This document shows, in pieces, positions 61,144 to 64,000 of a DNA stretch of 64,000 nucleotides. The stretch is from Pseudomonas crudilactis (GTDB lineage Bacteria > Pseudomonadota > Gammaproteobacteria > Pseudomonadales > Pseudomonadaceae). Each line of letters begins with the position of its first letter. Position 1 is the first letter of the stretch. Made by a program: the position numbers and the translations under genes. The stretch spans positions 124,001 to 188,000 of the forward strand of contig NZ_WXVV01000012.1 of the NCBI RefSeq assembly GCF_013433315.1. Reading direction: 5' to 3'. Under the pieces are notes generated by a model. That model was not told where the DNA came from. It was given only the letters and a program-made list of their open reading frames with translations, and did not search any database.

Positions 61144-62370
61144 ATGAAAGAACACACTTACCAACTGCTCGAAGTCGCCAACGGCAAACCGATCAAACTC
61201 TGGACCGAAGGCGTCCCGGTGGAAAACGAGGCTCGGGAGCAGTTGATGAACACCGCGAAAATGCCGTTCATCTTCAAACATCTGGCGGTCATGCCGGACG
61301 TGCACCTGGGCAAGGGCTCGACCATCGGCAGCGTGATCCCGACCGTCGGCGCGATCATTCCGGCAGCGGTTGGCGTCGACATCGGCTGCGGCATGATCGC
61401 CGCGCGTACGTCGCTGACCGCCGCTGATTTGCCGGACAACCTGCTCGGTCTGCGCAGCGCCATCGAGCAAGCCGTGCCGCATGGCCGCAGTTCAAACCGG
61501 TCGCGACGCGACAAGGGCGCCTGGGATGAAATCCCGCAGCAAGCCGATCAGGCCTGGGCGGGGCTGCAGCCTCGGTTCAAATTGATCACCGACAAGTACC
61601 CGAAACTGGCCAACACCAACAACCGTGGGCACCTCGGTACGCTCGGCAGCGGCAACCACTTCATCGAAGTGTGCCTGGACGAAGCCAACCGGGTCTGGTT
61701 CATGTTGCACAGTGGCTCTCGCGGTGTCGGTAACGCCATCGGCAACCTGTTCATCCAGATGGCTCAGGCGGATATGCGTCAACACATTGCCAACCTGCCG
61801 GACCGTGACCTGGCCTACTTCGAAGAAGGCAGTCAGCACTTTGATGATTATGTGGAAGCGGTGGGTTGGGCGCAGGACTTCGCCAAACAGAACCGCGAAC
61901 TGATGATGCGCGCGGTGATTCAGGCGACGCGGCAGATTATTCGCAAGCCGTTTGAAGTGGCGCTGGAAGCGGTCAACTGCCACCACAACTACGTGCAGAA
62001 AGAGCGGCATTTTGGTGAAGAGGTGCTGGTCACCCGCAAAGGCGCGGTGTCGGCGAAGAAGGGCGAGTTGGGGATTATTCCGGGCTCGATGGGCGCCAAG
62101 AGTTTCATCGTTCTCGGTCTGGGCAACGAAGAGTCGTTCAGCTCCTGCAGCCACGGCGCCGGTCGCACGATGAGCCGCACCAAGGCCAAGAACACCTTCA
62201 CCGTCGAAGATCAGATTCGCGCCACTGCCCATGTGGAGTGCCGCAAGGACGAAGCGGTGATCGACGAAATTCCGATGGCCTACAAGGACATCGACAAAGT
62301 CATGCACGCCCAGCGTGAGCTGGTGGAAGTGCTGCACACCTTGCGTCAGGTGGTGTGCGTCAAAGGATAA
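61144..62370 (+). CDS. rtcB: RNA-splicing ligase RtcB
   Basis: This 408-aa protein carries all the hallmarks: MPDVHLGKG, VGVDIGCGM with the metal Cys, GSGNHFIEV, HSGSRGVG, NCHHNY and CSHGAGRTMSR, where the His is guanylylated. It joins 2',3'-cyclic phosphate or 3'-phosphate ends to 5'-OH RNA. The gene follows the Y RNA region and is co-directional with rsr and the genes downstream. Confidence 0.95.
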   Translation: MKEHTYQLLEVANGKPIKLWTEGVPVENEAREQLMNTAKMPFIFKHLAVMPDVHLGKGSTIGSVIPTVGAIIPAAVGVDIGCGMIAARTSLTAADLPDNLLGLRSAIEQAVPHGRSSNRSRRDKGAWDEIPQQADQAWAGLQPRFKLITDKYPKLANTNNRGHLGTLGSGNHFIEVCLDEANRVWFMLHSGSRGVGNAIGNLFIQMAQADMRQHIANLPDRDLAYFEEGSQHFDDYVEAVGWAQDFAKQNRELMMRAVIQATRQIIRKPFEVALEAVNCHHNYVQKERHFGEEVLVTRKGAVSAKKGELGIIPGSMGAKSFIVLGLGNEESFSSCSHGAGRTMSRTKAKNTFTVEDQIRATAHVECRKDEAVIDEIPMAYKDIDKVMHAQRELVEVLHTLRQVVCVKG

Positions 62371-62384
62371 AAGGAAAGCAGATC

Positions 62385-63173
62385 ATGGAACTGCAAGAGC
62401 GTCATCCGCTGTGCGCCACGATGCGTGCGCGGGTACTGGAAGAGCTGGTGCGCATAGAGCGCGAACGCAATGTCACCGTTTTATATGCCTGCGAGTCCGG
62501 CAGCCGGGCCTGGGGTTTTGCCTCGACCGACAGCGATTACGACGTGCGGTTTGTTTATGTGGAGAAGCCCGAGTGGTTCGTCCAGGTCGATACGCCACGT
62601 GATGTGATCGAGCGTCCGCTGGACGATGAACTCGACGTCAGTGGCTGGGAACTGCGCAAAACCCTCGGGTTGTTGCGCAAGTCCAATCCGACATTGCTTG
62701 AGTGGCTCGACTCGCCGCTGGTTTATCGCAGTGAAACCGCGCAAGTGGCACAGCTGCGCGAACTCGCTGAAGCGTTCTACAGCCCGCCTGCGGCGCGCAA
62801 TCACTATCTGTCGATGGCGAAGAAGAACTTTCGCGGTTACCTGCAAGGTGAAACCGTGCGTTTCAAGAAGTACTTCTACGTGCTGCGGCCACTGCTGGCG
62901 GTGCGCTGGATCGACCAGGGCCGAGGGCGGCCGCCGATGACGTTCGCCGACCTGCTGACCACCGTCGACGACCGCGCGCTGCTCGCGGAAGTCGCCGAAC
63001 TGCTGGCCCTCAAACGCAATGCCGACGAGAGCGCCTACGGGCCGCGTCGTCCGGCGTTGCACGGGTTCATCGCCGCTGAACTTGAGCGCGAAGTGCCCAC
63101 ATTACTCAGAACTCAGGAAGACTCGCGACGCCTGGATCGGTACCTCAGGGAAACCGTCGGGTTGCACGCGTAA
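62385..63173 (+). CDS. RlaP-type nucleotidyltransferase (RNA repair-associated)
   Basis: This 262-aa protein has the minimal nucleotidyltransferase motif CESGSRAWGFASTDSDYDVRF (GS...DxD) and a helical C-terminal half, typical of the predicted nucleotidyltransferases associated with Rtc loci. The family is suggested to act on RNA ends; the reaction is not known to me. The ATG at 62385 with AAGGAAA upstream is used. The gene lies between rtcB and rtcA, 14 bp and 8 bp from them. Confidence 0.85.
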   Translation: MELQERHPLCATMRARVLEELVRIERERNVTVLYACESGSRAWGFASTDSDYDVRFVYVEKPEWFVQVDTPRDVIERPLDDELDVSGWELRKTLGLLRKSNPTLLEWLDSPLVYRSETAQVAQLRELAEAFYSPPAARNHYLSMAKKNFRGYLQGETVRFKKYFYVLRPLLAVRWIDQGRGRPPMTFADLLTTVDDRALLAEVAELLALKRNADESAYGPRRPALHGFIAAELEREVPTLLRTQEDSRRLDRYLRETVGLHA

Positions 63174-63181
63174 GGAATGCA

Positions 63182-64000
63182 ATGAAACAGGAAGTGATAG
63201 AACTGGACGGTGCCATCGGTGGCGGCCAGGTGTTGCGCAGTGCCTTGAGCCTGTCGATGCTGACAGGCCGGGCGTTTCGCATTAAACAGATCCGCGCCAA
63301 ACGCAGCCGTCCGGGATTGCTCAGGCAACATTTGACGGCCGTCATGGCGGCGGCCGAGGTCTGCGGCGCGACGGTTTCCGGTGCGCAGTTGGGCTCGCAA
63401 GCGTTGAGTTTTGAACCCGGCGCGATTCGCTCCGGCGATTATCAGTTCGCCATCGGCACGGCCGGCAGTTGCACGCTGGTGTTGCAGACTTTGTTGCCGG
63501 CACTGTTGCGGGCTCCGCAGGCGAGCCGGGTGCGCATCTCGGGTGGCACGCATAATCCGCTGGCGCCGCCGACCGACTTTCTCACGCGTAGTTGGCTGCC
63601 GCTGCTACGGCGTATGGGCGCCAACGTTGAGCTGGACTTGTTGCGACATGGATTTGTCCCGGCAGGCGGTGGTGAGATTGAAGTGAACGTGCAGCCGTCG
63701 AACCTGACGCGGTTGGACCTGTGTGAACGCGGCGCGGCCATTTCGCAACAGGCATCGGCGCTGACCGCCGGGCTGGCACCGACGGTGGCCGAACGTGAGT
63801 TGAGCCAGGTGGCCAAGCGTTTGAGTCTGCCGCCTGTGGCGCTGCAACATGTCACGCTCGATCCGGCGCGGGGCCCGGGCAATGTGTTGCTGCTGGAGTA
63901 CGCATTCGAGCACGTCACCGAGGTGTTCAGCGCATTTGGCCAGGTGTCGCTACGGGCTGAAAAGGTCGCCGACGCCGCGATCAATCAAGCCGCCGACTGG
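63182..64000 (+). CDS. rtcA: RNA 3'-terminal phosphate cyclase RtcA (cut by window edge)
   Basis: The first 273 codons are visible. The product starts MKQEVIELDGAIGGGQVLRSALSLS and has LRQHLTAVMAAAEVCGA, FAIGTAGSCTLVLQTLLPAL and the conserved GGTHNPLAPPTDFL, as in RtcA. The enzyme converts 3'-phosphate RNA ends to 2',3'-cyclic phosphates through an RNA-AMP intermediate. The catalytic His region near the C-terminus falls beyond the window. Confidence 0.93.
   Translation, partial: MKQEVIELDGAIGGGQVLRSALSLSMLTGRAFRIKQIRAKRSRPGLLRQHLTAVMAAAEVCGATVSGAQLGSQALSFEPGAIRSGDYQFAIGTAGSCTLVLQTLLPALLRAPQASRVRISGGTHNPLAPPTDFLTRSWLPLLRRMGANVELDLLRHGFVPAGGGEIEVNVQPSNLTRLDLCERGAAISQQASALTAGLAPTVAERELSQVAKRLSLPPVALQHVTLDPARGPGNVLLLEYAFEHVTEVFSAFGQVSLRAEKVADAAINQAADW

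Overview
The window looks like a Pseudomonas chromosome of the fluorescens type. The signs are a complete Hxc-type type II secretion cluster in the P. aeruginosa gene order, a Pseudomonas-like uronate dehydrogenase, Pseudomonas-style palindromic REP sequences and the 3' half of a tRNA-Pro(GGG). It falls into five blocks.

(1) 1-13.65 kb is the right end of a lambda-like siphoprophage: the tape-measure C-terminus, tail-tip genes M, L, K, I and J, distal tail/fibre genes, a tail fibre assembly chaperone and a SleB-type endolysin. A patch of unrelated 'moron' genes interrupts it between K and I. It ends with a reverse-strand gene preceded by a perfect LexA box.

(2) 13.65-29.12 kb is a second mobile unit. 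It is bounded by a perfect 47-bp direct repeat that contains exactly the last 45 nt of tRNA-Pro(GGG), so this island and the prophage sit in tandem at one tRNA gene. The island carries two integrase remnants and nuclease-type genes that resemble a defence island: an HhH/OGG-like glycosylase-fold protein, a cytosolic 5'-nucleotidase, a TM0106-type RecB nuclease-exonuclease-helicase fusion, a PIN-like protein, a 1254-aa protein with a GxDG nuclease-like N-terminus, and a DUF4209/HEPN-like protein. None forms a named system that I recognise; this is the best place for an undescribed antiviral system.

(3) 29.1-41.6 kb is core chromosome: two small YceK-like lipoproteins, a NADAR protein, then hxcW, U, P, V, T, X, Y, Z, Q, R and S (GspJ, H, C, I, G, K, L, M, D, E and F).

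(4) 41.6-57.1 kb is a pectin and galacturonate catabolic locus: pectate lyase, FadR-type regulator, SMP-30 lactonase, uronate dehydrogenase, KdgM-type porin, a probable galactarolactone cycloisomerase, a peptide-type ABC transporter with two paralogous binding proteins, a CHMI-type tautomerase and a PehX-type exo-polygalacturonosidase. Three copies of a TNGTNNNACNA-type palindrome lie at the regulator/pectate lyase gap and in the porin/cycloisomerase gap, and define the probable regulon. The adjoining Hxc system is a plausible exporter of the pectinases.

(5) 57.4-64 kb is an RNA-repair operon: rtcR facing a sigma-54 promoter, a Ro60 orthologue (rsr), three tandem Y-RNA-like hairpins (the last with a circularly permuted tRNA-like head), rtcB, an RlaP-type nucleotidyltransferase, and rtcA running off the end of the window.
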